Shown here in pieces: positions 29,574 through 40,586 of a DNA stretch of 64,000 bases. The notes below the pieces were generated by a model. The model was not told where the DNA came from. It saw nothing but the letters and a program-made list of their open reading frames with translations, and did no database searches. Source of the DNA: Streptomyces diastatochromogenes (GTDB taxonomy: Bacteria > Actinomycetota > Actinomycetes > Streptomycetales > Streptomycetaceae); assembly GCA_026913215.1 (NCBI GenBank), contig JAPTYK010000001.1:1922001-1986000 (forward strand), given 5' to 3'. The translations under genes were made by a program, and so were the position numbers. Positions within the stretch are counted from its first letter, which is position 1; each line of letters begins with the position of its first letter.

Positions 29574-30640
29574 TTTTCGGCTGCCCATCCCGCGTAGAAG
29601 ATTCCCAGGCCCACGATCACGCACATGCCCTGGATGATCCAGAACCGGACGACGACCAGGACCTCGGACCACCCCTTGAGTTCGAAGTGGTGCTGGAGGG
29701 GGGCCATCCGGAAGACGCGCTTGCCGGTCATCTTGAACGAGCCGACCTGGATGACCACGGACATCGTGATCAGCACGAACAGGCCGCCGAGCAGGGCCAG
29801 CAGGAGCTCCGTACGGGAGCAGATGGCGAGACCGGCGAGGGCGCCGCCGAGGGCGAGCGAGCCGGTGTCACCCATGAAGATCTTGGCGGGCGAGGTGTTC
29901 CACCAGAGGAAGCCGAAGCAGGCGCCCATCAGTGCGGAGGCCACGACCGCGAGGTCGAGCGGATCGCGGACCTCGAAGCAGGCGTTGGGGTTGGTCAGCG
30001 TCACCGCGTTGGCGCAGGACTCCTGGAACTGCCAGAGCCCGATGAAGGTGTACGCGCCGAAGACCATCACCGAGGCGCCGGTGGCCAGACCGTCCAGGCC
30101 GTCCGTCAGGTTCACGCCGTTGGACATGGCCAGGATCATGAAGAGCGCCCAGACCACGAAGAGCACCGGGCCGATGGTCCAGCCGAAGTCCGTGATGAAG
30201 GAGAGCTTCTCGGAGGCCGGGGTGAGTCCGCGCGAGTCGGAGAACTGGAGCGCGAGCACCGCGAAGGCGATGCCCACGATCAGCTGTCCGGCCATCTTCG
30301 CCTTCGCCCGCAGACCGAGCGAACGCTGCTTGACGATCTTGATGTAGTCGTCGAGGAAGCCGACCAGGCCCATGCCGGCCATGAGGAACAGCACCAGGAC
30401 GCCCGAGTACGTCGGGTCCTCACCGGTGATGACCTTGGCCAGCGCGTACGCGATGAGCGTGGCCAGGATGAAGGAGATGCCGCCCATGGTGGGCGTGCCC
30501 TTCTTCCCGGCGTGACCGCGCGGGCCGTCGTCACGGATGAACTGCCCGTACCCCTTGCGGGCAAGGAGCTTGATCAGCAGCGGCGTGCCGATCAGGGTCA
30601 GGAAGAGCCCGATGGCCCCCGCGAAGAGGATCTGCCTCAT
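29570..30640 (-). CDS. mraY: phospho-MurNAc-pentapeptide transferase (MraY)
   Basis: An intact 356-residue polytopic enzyme that makes lipid I from UDP-MurNAc-pentapeptide and undecaprenyl phosphate. Conserved pieces: [19 protein letters not shown]; the acidic pair in [41 protein letters not shown]; and the histidine loop [14 protein letters not shown]. About ten TM helices. Start and stop overlap its neighbours murF and murD (ATGA and GTGA), which suggests coupled translation. Confidence 0.96.
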   Translation of the reverse strand: MRQILFAGAIGLFLTLIGTPLLIKLLARKGYGQFIRDDGPRGHAGKKGTPTMGGISFILATLIAYALAKVITGEDPTYSGVLVLFLMAGMGLVGFLDDYIKIVKQRSLGLRAKAKMAGQLIVGIAFAVLALQFSDSRGLTPASEKLSFITDFGWTIGPVLFVVWALFMILAMSNGVNLTDGLDGLATGASVMVFGAYTFIGLWQFQESCANAVTLTNPNACFEVRDPLDLAVVASALMGACFGFLWWNTSPAKIFMGDTGSLALGGALAGLAICSRTELLLALLGGLFVLITMSVVIQVGSFKMTGKRVFRMAPLQHHFELKGWSEVLVVVRFWIIQGMCVIVGLGIFYAGWAAEK

Positions 30641-32059
30641 CGGCCGGTGACCTCGCCCTCGGTGTCGAGGAGCGCCAGCGCGACCTGTTCGAGACCGACC
30701 GACCTGGAAGCCTTCACAAGGACGACGTCCCCCGGGCGCAGCTCACTGCGCAACAGGTCGACAGCCGCCTGCGCGTCGGACACGTGCACCGACTCCTCAC
30801 CCCACGAACCCTCGTTATATGCGCCCAGTTGCAGCCAGGACGCTTCCCTGTCCCCGACCGCGACGAGCTTGCTGACGTTGAGCCGGACGGCAAGCCGTCC
30901 GACCGCGTCGTGCTCGACGAGCGATGCGTCACCGAGCTCGGCCATCTTGCCGAGCACCGCCCACGTACGAGCCCCTCGGGCCTGTGCGGCCCGGCCCATG
31001 GCCGCGAGCGCGCGCAGGGCGGCTCGCATGGACTCGGGGTTCGCGTTGTAGGCGTCGTTGACGATCGTCACGCCGTCCGGACGCTCGGTGACCTCCATGC
31101 GCCAGCGCGACAGGGTGCCGGCCTCGGAGAGCGCGGTGGCGATCTCTTCGACAGGCATGCCCAGCTCGTGCGCGACGGCGGCCGCTGCGAGCGCGTTCGA
31201 CACGTGGTGCTCACCGTACAGGCGCAAGGTCACGTCACTGCACCCGGTGGGTGTGTGAAGCCGGAAAGAAGGCCGTCCGGTCTCGGTGAGGTGGACGTTC
31301 TCGGCCCGTACGGCCGCTTCGTCCGCTTCGCCGAACAGGGTCACGCGGGCCTTGGTGCGGTCCGCCATCGCGCGGACGAGGGGGTCGTCGGCGTTGAGGA
31401 CGGCGATGCCGCCCTCCTCGGCGGACGGCAGGGCCTCGACGAGCTCGCCCTTCGCCACGGCGATCTGCTCCCGGCCGCCGAACTCGCCGATGTGGGCGGT
31501 GCCCACGTTGAGGACGAGGCCGATGCGGGGCGGGGTGAGGCCGGTGAGGTAGCGGATGTGCCCGATGCCGCGGGCGCCCATCTCCAGGACCAGGTGCCGG
31601 GTCTCGGCGCTCGCGCGGAGCGCCGTGAGCGGCAGGCCGATCTCGTTGTTGAGCGAGCCGGGCGTCCACACGGTGGGCGCGTGCCGGTCGAGGACCTGGG
31701 CGATCAGGTCCTTGGTGGAGGTCTTGCCGGCCGAGCCGGTGAGGGCGACGACATCGGTGCCGAGCCGTTCCACGACCGCGCGGGCGAGGGCCCCAGGGCG
31801 GTCTGGACGTCGTCGACGACGATGGCGGGGACGCCGAGGGGCGGGCGGCGAGCACCGCCACCGCTCCCGCCTCGACGGCGCGCTCCGCGTAGTCGTGGCC
31901 GTCGACGTGCTCGCCGGCGAAGGCCGCGAAGAGGCTGCCGGCCCGCACCTCGCGGGAGTCGATGACGACGGGCCCGGTGATCCGGGCGGCCGGATCCGGT
32001 ATGTCGTGCGCCTGCCCGCCGACGATTTCGGCGATCTCGGCGAGGGAGAGGGCGATCAC
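30637..32059 (-). CDS. murF: UDP-MurNAc-tripeptide : D-Ala-D-Ala ligase (2 frameshifts)
   Basis: About 474 residues. The N-terminal substrate domain starts with [20 protein letters not shown] and [17 protein letters not shown]; two bases are lost near 31842 and 31798, where [17 protein letters not shown] can be read across frames. The ATP domain follows with [36 protein letters not shown] and [11 protein letters not shown], then the C-domain with [15 protein letters not shown]. It completes the UDP-MurNAc-pentapeptide. The GTG start at 32059 has AGGGA upstream, inside the end of murE; mraY follows with a 4-base overlap. Confidence 0.92.
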
Positions 32060-32063
32060 TGCT

Positions 32064-33732
32064 TCATCCCTGACTGTTCTCGTGACGGTGTGCGTCCTGC
32101 TGGCTCTGCTGGCTGAGAATCGCCTCGCGCAGGACCTGACGGTCGTCGAAGGGCGTACGACCCCGGCGATCTCCTGGCCCTGCTCGTGGCCCTTGCCGGC
32201 GACCAGGACGGTGTCGCCGGGCCGCGCGCGGGTGACGGCGGCGGCGATGGCGGCGGCCCGGTCGGGTTCGACCAGGACGGCGCCGCGCTCCCCGCGGGCA
32301 CCTCGGCGGCGCCGGCGAGCATGGCGGTGAGGATCGCGAGCGGGTCCTCGGAGCGGGGGTTGTCGGAGGTCAGGACGGCCGTGTCGGCGAGCCGGGCGGC
32401 GGCGGCGCCCATCGGGCCGCGCTTGGTGGTGTCCCGGTCGCCGCCGCAGCCGATGACCACGTGCAGCCGGCCCTCGGTGACCTCGCGCAGGGAGCGCAGG
32501 ACCGATTCGACGGCGTCCGTCTTGTGGGCGTAGTCGACGACCGCGAGGTACGGCTGACCGGCGTCGACCCGCTCCAGGCGGCCCGGGACGCCGGGGACGG
32601 CCGCGACGCCCTCGGCGGCGGCCTTCGGGTCCAGGCCGGCGGCGGCGAGGGTGGCGATCGCGGCGAGGGTGTTGGCGACGTTGAACGGGCCGGGCAGCGG
32701 GGCGGTGGCGGGGATCCGCTCGCCCTCGGGGCCGACGGCGGTGAAGGTCGAGTCGTGGGAGCCGAGGACGAGGTCCTCGGCGCGCCAGTCGGCGTCCGCG
32801 CGGCCCTCGGCGGAGAAGGTGAGGACCGGGACGGTCGCCTCCTTCGCGAGCCTGCGGCCGTAGGCGTCGTCGGCGTTGACCACGCCCAGGCGGCTGCGCT
32901 CGGGCGTGAAGAGCGCGGCCTTGGCCCGGAAGTAGTCCTCCATGTCGGAGTGGAACTCCATGTGCTCCGGGCTGAGGTTGTTGAAGACGGCGACGTCGAA
33001 GACGCAGCCGTCGACCCGGCCGAGCACGAGGGCGTGGCTGGAAACCTCCATGGCGACGGCCTCGACGTCACGCTCGCGCATGACGGCGAAGAGCGCCTGG
33101 AGGTCGGTGGCCTCGGGGGTGGTGCGCTCGGACTTGATGCGCTCGTCGCCGATCCGCATCTCGACGGTGCCGACGAGGCCGGTCTTCCGTCCGGAGCCGC
33201 GCAGGCCGCCCTCCACCAGGTACGCGGTGGTGGTCTTGCCGGAGGTGCCGGTGATGCCGATCTGCAGGAGGTGCTCGCCGGGGCGCCCGTAGATCTCGGC
33301 GGCGAGTTCGCCCATCCGGCCGCGCGGGTCGTCCACGACGAGGACCGGGAGGCCGGTCGCGGCGGCGCGCTCGGCGCCCGTCGGGTCGGTGAGGATCGCG
33401 GCGGCGCCGAGTCCGGCGGCCTGGGCGACGAAGTCGGCGCCGTGCAGGCGGGCACCGGGCAGGGCCGCGTACAGGTCCCCGGGGCGCACGGCCCGTGAGT
33501 CGTGCGTGATGCCCGAGATCTCGGCGGTCCCGAGGCGTCGGCCCCGAGCTGTGCGGCCAGGTCGCCCAGGGGTGTCGGGCGGGCCTGCTCCGGCCGGGGT
33601 GGGGCGTTTCGGTACTGATCAGCGTGTGGCACGGCGGTGAGCGTACCGGGCGCACCTGTGCGAGGCCAAAGAGCCCGGGGCCTCGCCGGAGTTCGATTTC
33701 CGGTTCCCGGAATGTGGGGTGATCGTTGTCAC
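32064..33732 (-). CDS. murE: UDP-MurNAc-dipeptide : diaminopimelate ligase (about 5 missing bases)
   Basis: About 557 residues once repaired. GTG 33732 is chosen because GGGAG lies five bases upstream and it opens [10 protein letters not shown], which resembles Streptomyces MurE N-termini as I recall them. Two bases are then missing before VPHADQYRN, one near 33527 ([12 protein letters not shown]), one near 32297 ([15 protein letters not shown]) and one near 32150 ([14 protein letters not shown]), with a stop at 32064-32066. Core motifs: [67 protein letters not shown]. The diaminopimelate box DNPRSEDP indicates LL- or meso-DAP addition. Five added bases make the length an exact multiple of three. 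Confidence 0.9.
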
Positions 33733-33748
33733 TGGTGCTCCCGGAGTG

Positions 33749-35749
33749 TCACGGGGTGGGTTCGAAGGTGACCGGCAGGCGGGCGGGTGCGCTGCCCGTC
33801 GGGGCGACGTGGAGGGTCTTGAGGGCGAACTCCATGACCTTCTTGTAGATGGGTCCGCAGATCTGGCCGCCGAAGTAGTTGCCCTTGGTGGGGTTCTGGA
33901 TGGCGCAGTAGACGGTGATCTGCGGGTCGTCGGCGGGGGCGAAGCCCGCGAAGGAGGCGGTGTACCCCTTGTAGTAGCCGAGTTCGGGGTCGACGCGGTT
34001 GGCGGTGCCGGTCTTGCCCGCGACGCGGTAGCCGGGGATGGCGGCCTTGGTGCCGGTGCCCTCCCGGTCCTTGACGACGGACTCCAGCATCCGGGAGAGG
34101 GCCTCGGCGGTCTTCTCGCTGACGACCCGGGACTCCTTGGGCGCCGGGGCCGCCGTGAAGCGCCCGTCGGGGCCCTTGGTGCCGCGCACGAGGGTCGGTT
34201 CGATCCGTACGCCTCCGTTGGCGATGGTCGAGTACACGGAGGCGGCCTGCATGGCGCTGACGGAGAGGCCCTGGCCGAAGGGGATCGTGTACTGCTGCGA
34301 GGTGGACCAGTCCTGGGGCTTGGCGAGGATGCCGGGGGTCTCGCCGGGGAAGTTCAGGCCGGTGGGGCTGCCGATGCCGAACTTGCGCAGATAGGAGTAG
34401 AGGACCCGGTTGGCCTCGGCCTGGTCCTTGCCGAGCTGGCCGGTGGCGAGGATGGTGCCGATGTTGCTGGACTTGGCGAGGACGCCGTTGAGGGTCAGGT
34501 ACCAGGTGATGTGGTCGATGTCGTCCTTGAAGAGCCGGTCGCCGCGGTGGAGCCGGTTGGGGACGGTGACGTGGGTGTCGGGGGTCGCCTTGCCCTCCTC
34601 CAGGACGGCGGCCATGGACATGACCTTGGCGGTGGAGCCGGGCTCGTAGGCGTCCTGGAGGGCGGCGTTGCCCATGGCGGCCGCGTTGGCGGCCGAGAGG
34701 TCGTTGGGGTCGAAGCCGGGGGCGTTGGCCATGGCCAGGACCTCGCCGGTCCGGGTGTTCTGCACGACGACGTAGCCCCGGTCGGCCTTCGACTTGCGCA
34801 CCTGGTCGGTGATGGCCTGCTGGGCGGCCCACTGGATGTCCCGGTCGATGGTCAGCTCGATGTCGGAGCCGGGGACGGCGGGGGTGCCCTGGGAGCCCGC
34901 GGTCGGCACCTGGCGGCCGCCGGACTGGGTGAAGCGGATCTTGCCGTCCTTGCCGGCGAGTTCCGCGTCGAGCATGGACTCCAGGCCGCCGGCGCCGCGG
35001 CCCTCGGCGTTGACGTACCCGAGTATCCCGGCGGCCAGTTCGCCGTTCGGGTAGACGCGCTTGGTGCTGGGCTCGCTGAGGATGCCGCCGAGGAGGTTGA
35101 CCCCGTTGCCGCCGACGGCCTGGGCCTTCTGCCCGTAGACCTTCTTGAGGTCCTTGATCTGGTTCCAGACCTGCGGGGTCCGCTTGCGGGCGAGCAGGGT
35201 GTAGCAGGACTTGGGGTGCGGAGCTTCTTCACGAGCTCGGCGGGTTCCTTGCCGAGGATCGGGGCGAGGAGCGCGGCCGCCTGCTCGGGGCGTCGGGGAC
35301 CTTCGACTCCTCGGGGGTGAAGAGCTTGGGGTCGGCGGTGATGTCGTACGCGTCGACGCTGTCGGCGAGCGCGATGCCGTTGCGGTCGGTGATCTCTCCC
35401 CGCTCGGCGGAGAGCGTGTACTCCTGGAAGCGGTACTTGTCGGCCTTCGCGGCGTACGCGCCGGCGTCGACGGCCTGCACCTGGAGCAGCCGGACCACGA
35501 AGACCAGCATGACGAGGGTCAGCCCGAGCGCGATCAGCCGCAGCCGGGGCGCGGGCGGCCCAGCCGGATGTTCCGGGCCGGCCGGGCCGGGGCCTCGGCC
35601 CGGTCCGCTTCGCCGCCGGGCGCGGGGCGGGACGGGTCGGACGTGCTCCGGGCGTGCGGGCTCCGGCGGAGGCGGGCCGGGGACGTGCGGGCCCGGCGGG
35701 ACCGGGGACGCGACGGCGCGGGGGCTCCTGGGAGGCACTGCTCGGTCAC
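33749..35749 (-). CDS. ftsI: FtsI / penicillin-binding protein 3 (3 frameshifts)
   Basis: Septal class B transpeptidase of about 667 residues. It has a Pro/Arg-rich cytoplasmic start, one TM helix (LRLIALGLTLVMLVFVVRLL), a PBP dimer domain (ERGEITDRNGIALADSVDAY) and the transpeptidase domain. Catalytic motifs are intact: STAK in YEPGSTAKVM, SSN in VLAKSSNIGT and KTGT in VAGKTGTANRVD. Single bases are missing near 35555 (before APRLRLIALG), 35300 and 35215. GTG 35749 overlaps the ftsL stop codon (GTGA); 16 bases separate its stop from murE. It works with FtsW. Confidence 0.92.
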
Positions 35750-36310
35750 CTGGTTTCGTGGGGCTCGTGGGGCTCAGGTACCGGCACGGTCCGTGCCTGG
35801 CCGGCGCCGGAGGGCCCGGACCGGTGGCGCTCGCGCCGGTGGGCGCGGTGCCGGTCGGATTCGTGCCGGGGTTCGCCGGTGCCGTTGCGGTGGTCGCCGA
35901 CGGCTTCGTGGGCTTCGGCCTGGGCTTCGGGGTCGGCTTCGGGGCGGTCGCGACCGAGGTTCGCCCAGGACCTTGCCGTCCGGGCCGAGGAAGGCGGGGC
36001 TGCCGCCCGGGACCATGCCGAGCCGGCGGGCCCGGCGCTCCAGGGCGTCGGGGGCCGCGTAGTCGTCGACGTCCCGCTGGAGCGCCTGCTCCTCGTCGGT
36101 GAGCTCGGTGGTCTTGTTCTTGAGCTCGTTCAGCTTGAAGGAGCCCTGGTTGAGGGCCGAGTTCAGCAGGAGCAGGCTGATCAGCCCGCCGCCGAGGAGG
36201 ACGACGACGAGCAGGACGAAGGGGGTGCGGGCGGCCGAGCTGGGCCCCGACGGCATGAGCCGTCCGAGCCGCGCGGCCCGCCCTTTGAGGGGCCCCTTCG
36301 CCGTGCTCAC
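35746..36310 (-). CDS. ftsL: FtsL-like septum protein (2 frameshifts)
   Basis: About 188 residues after repair. A basic cytoplasmic segment ([20 protein letters not shown]) precedes one TM helix ([19 protein letters not shown]) and a leucine-zipper-like coiled coil ([20 protein letters not shown]) with the DivIC/FtsL tail [18 protein letters not shown]. Bases are missing near 35962 and about 35820; repair reveals a Lys/Pro/Thr-rich tail ([16 protein letters not shown]) and an end EPHEPHETR. The start GTG 36310 overlaps the rsmH stop. Bacterial FtsL bridges FtsQ/FtsB to FtsW-FtsI. Identification rests on topology and position between rsmH and ftsI. Confidence 0.82.
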
Positions 36311-37262
36311 AGGACGTCTTTCCGGATGCGCTCGACGCCCCGGAGCCGCGCGGGGGCGGCGCGCCGGTTCTCGGCGACCTCCTCCTCGGTGGGCAGCTCC
36401 GCGCCCCGGGTGAGCAGCTTCAGCCGGGGCTGGTACTTCTCGGGGACGACCGGGAGTCCGGGCGGGGCGGTGGTCGCCGCGCCGGCCGCGAAGACGCCCT
36501 TGACGATCCGGTCCTCCAGGGACTGGTACGAGAGGACGACGACCCGTCCGCCGACGGCGAGGGCCTTCACGGCCGCCGGGATCGCGTTCTCGACGGCTTC
36601 GAGCTCGCGGTTGACCTCGATGCGCAGGGCCTGGAAGGTGCGCTTGGCCGGGTTGCCGCCGGTGCGCTTGGCGGCCTGGGGCAGGAGTCGCGGATGAGCT
36701 CGACGAGCCGGGCGCTGTTGCCGAAGGGCTCCTTCTCGCGCTCGCGCACGATCGCGGAGACGATCCGCTTGGCCTGCTTCTCCTCGCCGTACGCGCGCAG
36801 GATCCGGACCAGCTCGCCCGCCGGGTAGGTGTTGAGGACCTCGGCCGCGCTGATGCCGGTCGTCTGGTCCATGCGCATGTCGAGCGGGGCGTCCTGGGCG
36901 TAGGCGAAGCCGCGGTCGGCCTCGTCCAGCTGCATGGAGGAGACGCCCAGGTCGAAGAGGACGCCGTCCACCTCGGGGATGCCGAGCCGGTCGAGGACCT
37001 CGGGCAGCTCGTCGTACACGGCGTGGACGAGGGTGGCCCGGTCCCCGTACGGGGCGAGCCGCTCGCCGGAGAGCCGCAGGGCCTCCTTGTCGCGGTCGAG
37101 GCCGACGAGCCGCACCTCGGGGAACCGCGCGAGCATGGCCTCGCTGTGGCCGCCGAGGCCCAGGGTGCAGTCGACGACGACCGCTCCGGGGCGCTCGATG
37201 GCGGGGGCCAACATGTCCAGGCACCGCTGGAGCATCACCGGGACGTGTCGGTCGTTGCTCAA
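36307..37262 (-). CDS. rsmH: 16S rRNA m4C1402 methyltransferase RsmH (MraW) (1 frameshift)
   Basis: About 318 residues. It begins with a TTG codon at 37262 ([17 protein letters not shown]) that has AGAGGG four bases upstream, a rare start worth noting. The SAM-binding motif is [34 protein letters not shown] and [16 protein letters not shown] are family signatures. One base is lost near 36687, after which [18 protein letters not shown] and [14 protein letters not shown] continue to the stop. First gene of the dcw run here; 279 bp separate it from the divergent carbonic anhydrase and should hold the main promoter. No mraZ gene is visible upstream. Confidence 0.92.
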
Positions 37263-37541
37263 TGCGCCCTCTCAGAGCCGGCGCGGAGGCACGTACCGCG
37301 GGAGGGGCCGAGCCGTAGGTACCGCCGCACACACGGGGGGAGAAACCGCGGATACCGCTCGTTGTCTCCGTGAACTCCGCGTCACTTTAGTCCACGGGAC
37401 GCGCCGGTCAATCAACCGACTGGCGCGCCGCGCGGCCTGGAGAGCGCCACCTGTGGATTAGCTCACAACCGGACTCGATGATGTCGTTTGTCCCCTTCTC
37501 ACAGCGGGCCGGACGGGGGTGCGGCCCTTACCGTCGGAACC

Positions 37542-38081
37542 ATGTCGACCTCCGCGCACCCCTCCGCCGACGCCATACGCACCGGCCCCACGGTCACCGA
37601 CCGTCTCGTCGAGGCCAACGCACGTTACGCCGCCGACTTCACCGACCCGGGGATGGACGCGCGACCCGTGCTGCGCGTCGCCGTCGTCGCCTGCATGGAC
37701 GCCCGTCTCGACCTGCACGCGGCCCTCGGCCTCGAACTGGGCGACTGCCACACCATCCGCAACGCGGGCGGCGTGGTCACCGACGACGTGATCCGGTCGC
37801 TCACCATCAGCCAGCGCGCCCTGGGCACCCGCAGCGTGATGCTCGTGCACCACACGAACTGCGGTCTCGAATCCCTCACCGAGGACTTCCGGCACGAGCT
37901 GGAGGACGAGGTCGGCCAGCGTCCGGCCTGGGCGGTCGAGGCCTTCCGCGACGTCGACCAGGACGTCCGGCAGTCGATGCAGCGGGTCCGGACCTCCCCC
38001 TTCCTGCCGCACTCGGACGACGTGCGGGGTTTCGTCTTCGACGTGACGACGGGCCTGCTGCGCGAGATCGATCCGGCCTGA
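37542..38081 (+). CDS. beta-class carbonic anhydrase
   Basis: A 179-residue cytoplasmic enzyme that interconverts CO2 and bicarbonate. The zinc ligands are Cys51 (VVACMDAR), His104 and Cys107 (HHTNCG); Asp53 and Arg55 form the usual dyad; RNAGG lies at 73-77. The short form with HHTNCG is the type common in actinobacteria. ATG 37542 is chosen at the first good match of the family; no strong ribosome site is visible. It is divergent from rsmH and may provide bicarbonate for carboxylations. Confidence 0.9.
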   Translation: MSTSAHPSADAIRTGPTVTDRLVEANARYAADFTDPGMDARPVLRVAVVACMDARLDLHAALGLELGDCHTIRNAGGVVTDDVIRSLTISQRALGTRSVMLVHHTNCGLESLTEDFRHELEDEVGQRPAWAVEAFRDVDQDVRQSMQRVRTSPFLPHSDDVRGFVFDVTTGLLREIDPA

Positions 38082-38119
38082 ACCAGCAACTTAAACCGCC
38101 AAACTCTGGCATTTCCCCC

Positions 38120-38141
38120 TCACTTGTCCGCTTGCAAGTGA
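38120..38141. promoter_or_regulatory. inverted repeat ahead of the MoxR operon
   Basis: TCACTTG (38120-38126) and CAAGTGA (38135-38141) are perfect 7-bp arms separated by eight bases. It lies 64 bp before the MoxR start and 39 bp after the carbonic anhydrase stop. Spacing fits a dimeric repressor or activator site better than a terminator. The regulator is unknown. Confidence 0.4.
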
Positions 38142-38204
38142 CAGGCCCGGCCACGCCAACAACAATGCTCGGACGACAGTTCCGAAAGGCCGAGGAGGGC
38201 CGGG

Positions 38205-39234
<1,030 letters not shown>

Positions 39235-39235
<1 letters not shown>

Positions 39236-40586
39236 TGAGTGGCGCCGCCGTGCCGGACGGACAGCGGGGCGACGAGGACGACCGGGGCGGGCTGCGGGCC
39301 GCCCTCGGCGGTCTGACCACCCGCGGCCGTTCCTTCCTCGCCGCGGGGTGGCCGCCGCCGTCTGCGCGTACGTCCTCGGCCAGGCCGACCTGCTGCGCGT
39401 CGGGCTGCTGCTCGCCGCCCTCCCGCTGATCTGCGTCCTCGTGCTGCACCGGACCCGCTACCGGGTCGCCGCCTCCCGCCGCCTCACCCCCAGCGGGTGG
39501 AGACCGGCACCGAGGCCCGGGTCCAGCTGCGGATGGAGAACGTCTCCAAGCTGCCCACCGGCCTCCTGATGCTCCAGGACCACGTGCCGTACATGCTGGG
39601 GCCCCGCCCCCGCTTCGTCCTCGACCGGGTCGAGGCGGGCGGGCGGCGCGAGGTGTCCTACCGGGTCCGCTCCGACCTGCGCGGCCGCTTCCCGCTGGGC
39701 CCGCTCCAGCTCCGGCTCAACGACCCCTTCGGGATGTGCGAGCTGACCCGCTCCTTCAGCGCGTACGACACCCTCACCGTCGTGCCCAGGACCGAGGCCC
39801 TCCCGCCGGTGAAGCTCTTCGGCGAGGCCTCGGGGTACGGGGACGGGCAGTCCCGCTCCCTCGCCCTGGCCGGCGACGACGACGTCATCCCGCGCACCTA
39901 CCGGCACGGCGACGACCTGCGCCGGGTCCACTGGCGCTCCACCGCCCGCTACGGCGAGCTGATGGTCCGCCGCGAGGAACTGCCCCAGCGGACCCGCTGC
40001 ACCGTCCTCCTCGACACCCGCCGGATCGCCTTCCAGGGCGCGGGCCCCGACTCCGCCTTCGAATGGGCGGTCTCCGGCACCGCCTCCGCCCTCGTCCACA
40101 TGCTGGAGCGCGGCTACGCGGTCCGGCTGCTCACCGACACCGGCAGCGCGATCCCCGGCGAGGGCGCCGAGGGCTTCGCCGGCTCGGCCCAGGACTCGGC
40201 CGAGGCGGCCGGTCTGATGATGGACACCCTCGCGGTCGTCGACCACTCCGAGGGGCGGGCTCTCCCGCGCCTCCGACGTGCTGCGCGGCGGCGGCGACGG
40301 ACTGCTCATCGCCTTCCTCGGCGACCTCGACGAGGAGCAGGCGGCCCTCGCCGCCCGGATGCGCGGGCGGTCCGGCGCGGCCGTCGCCTTCGTCCTGGAC
40401 TCCGGCACCTGGCTCACCGGCGGCGCGGTCGCCGGAGCGGTCGAGGACCGGGTGCGGCAGCTGCGGGAGGCGGGCTGGACGGCACTGGCCGTACCGCCCG
40501 GCGCCCCGCTCGCCGACCTGTGGCAGCAGGCGGCCGGACTCCGTCCGGAGACCGCCGCCGCCGACACCTACGGAGGATGGTCATGA
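39235..40586 (+). CDS. DUF58 domain protein (about 4 missing bases)
   Basis: About 451 residues. Two N-terminal TM helices ([37 protein letters not shown]), then a beta-rich region ([20 protein letters not shown]) and the DUF58 core with [20 protein letters not shown], followed by a vWA-like domain ([15 protein letters not shown]). Bases are missing near 39345, 39497 and 40258 (two). It partners with MoxR ATPases in many bacteria; the molecular role is not settled. Overlaps both neighbours (TGATG and ATGA), so the three genes are translated as a unit. Confidence 0.88.

Noticed and set aside
32056..32063. A GTGA overlap between murE and murF
   Set aside because: It exists only in the wrong murE frame; after repair murE stops at 32064-32066, four bases before the murF start.
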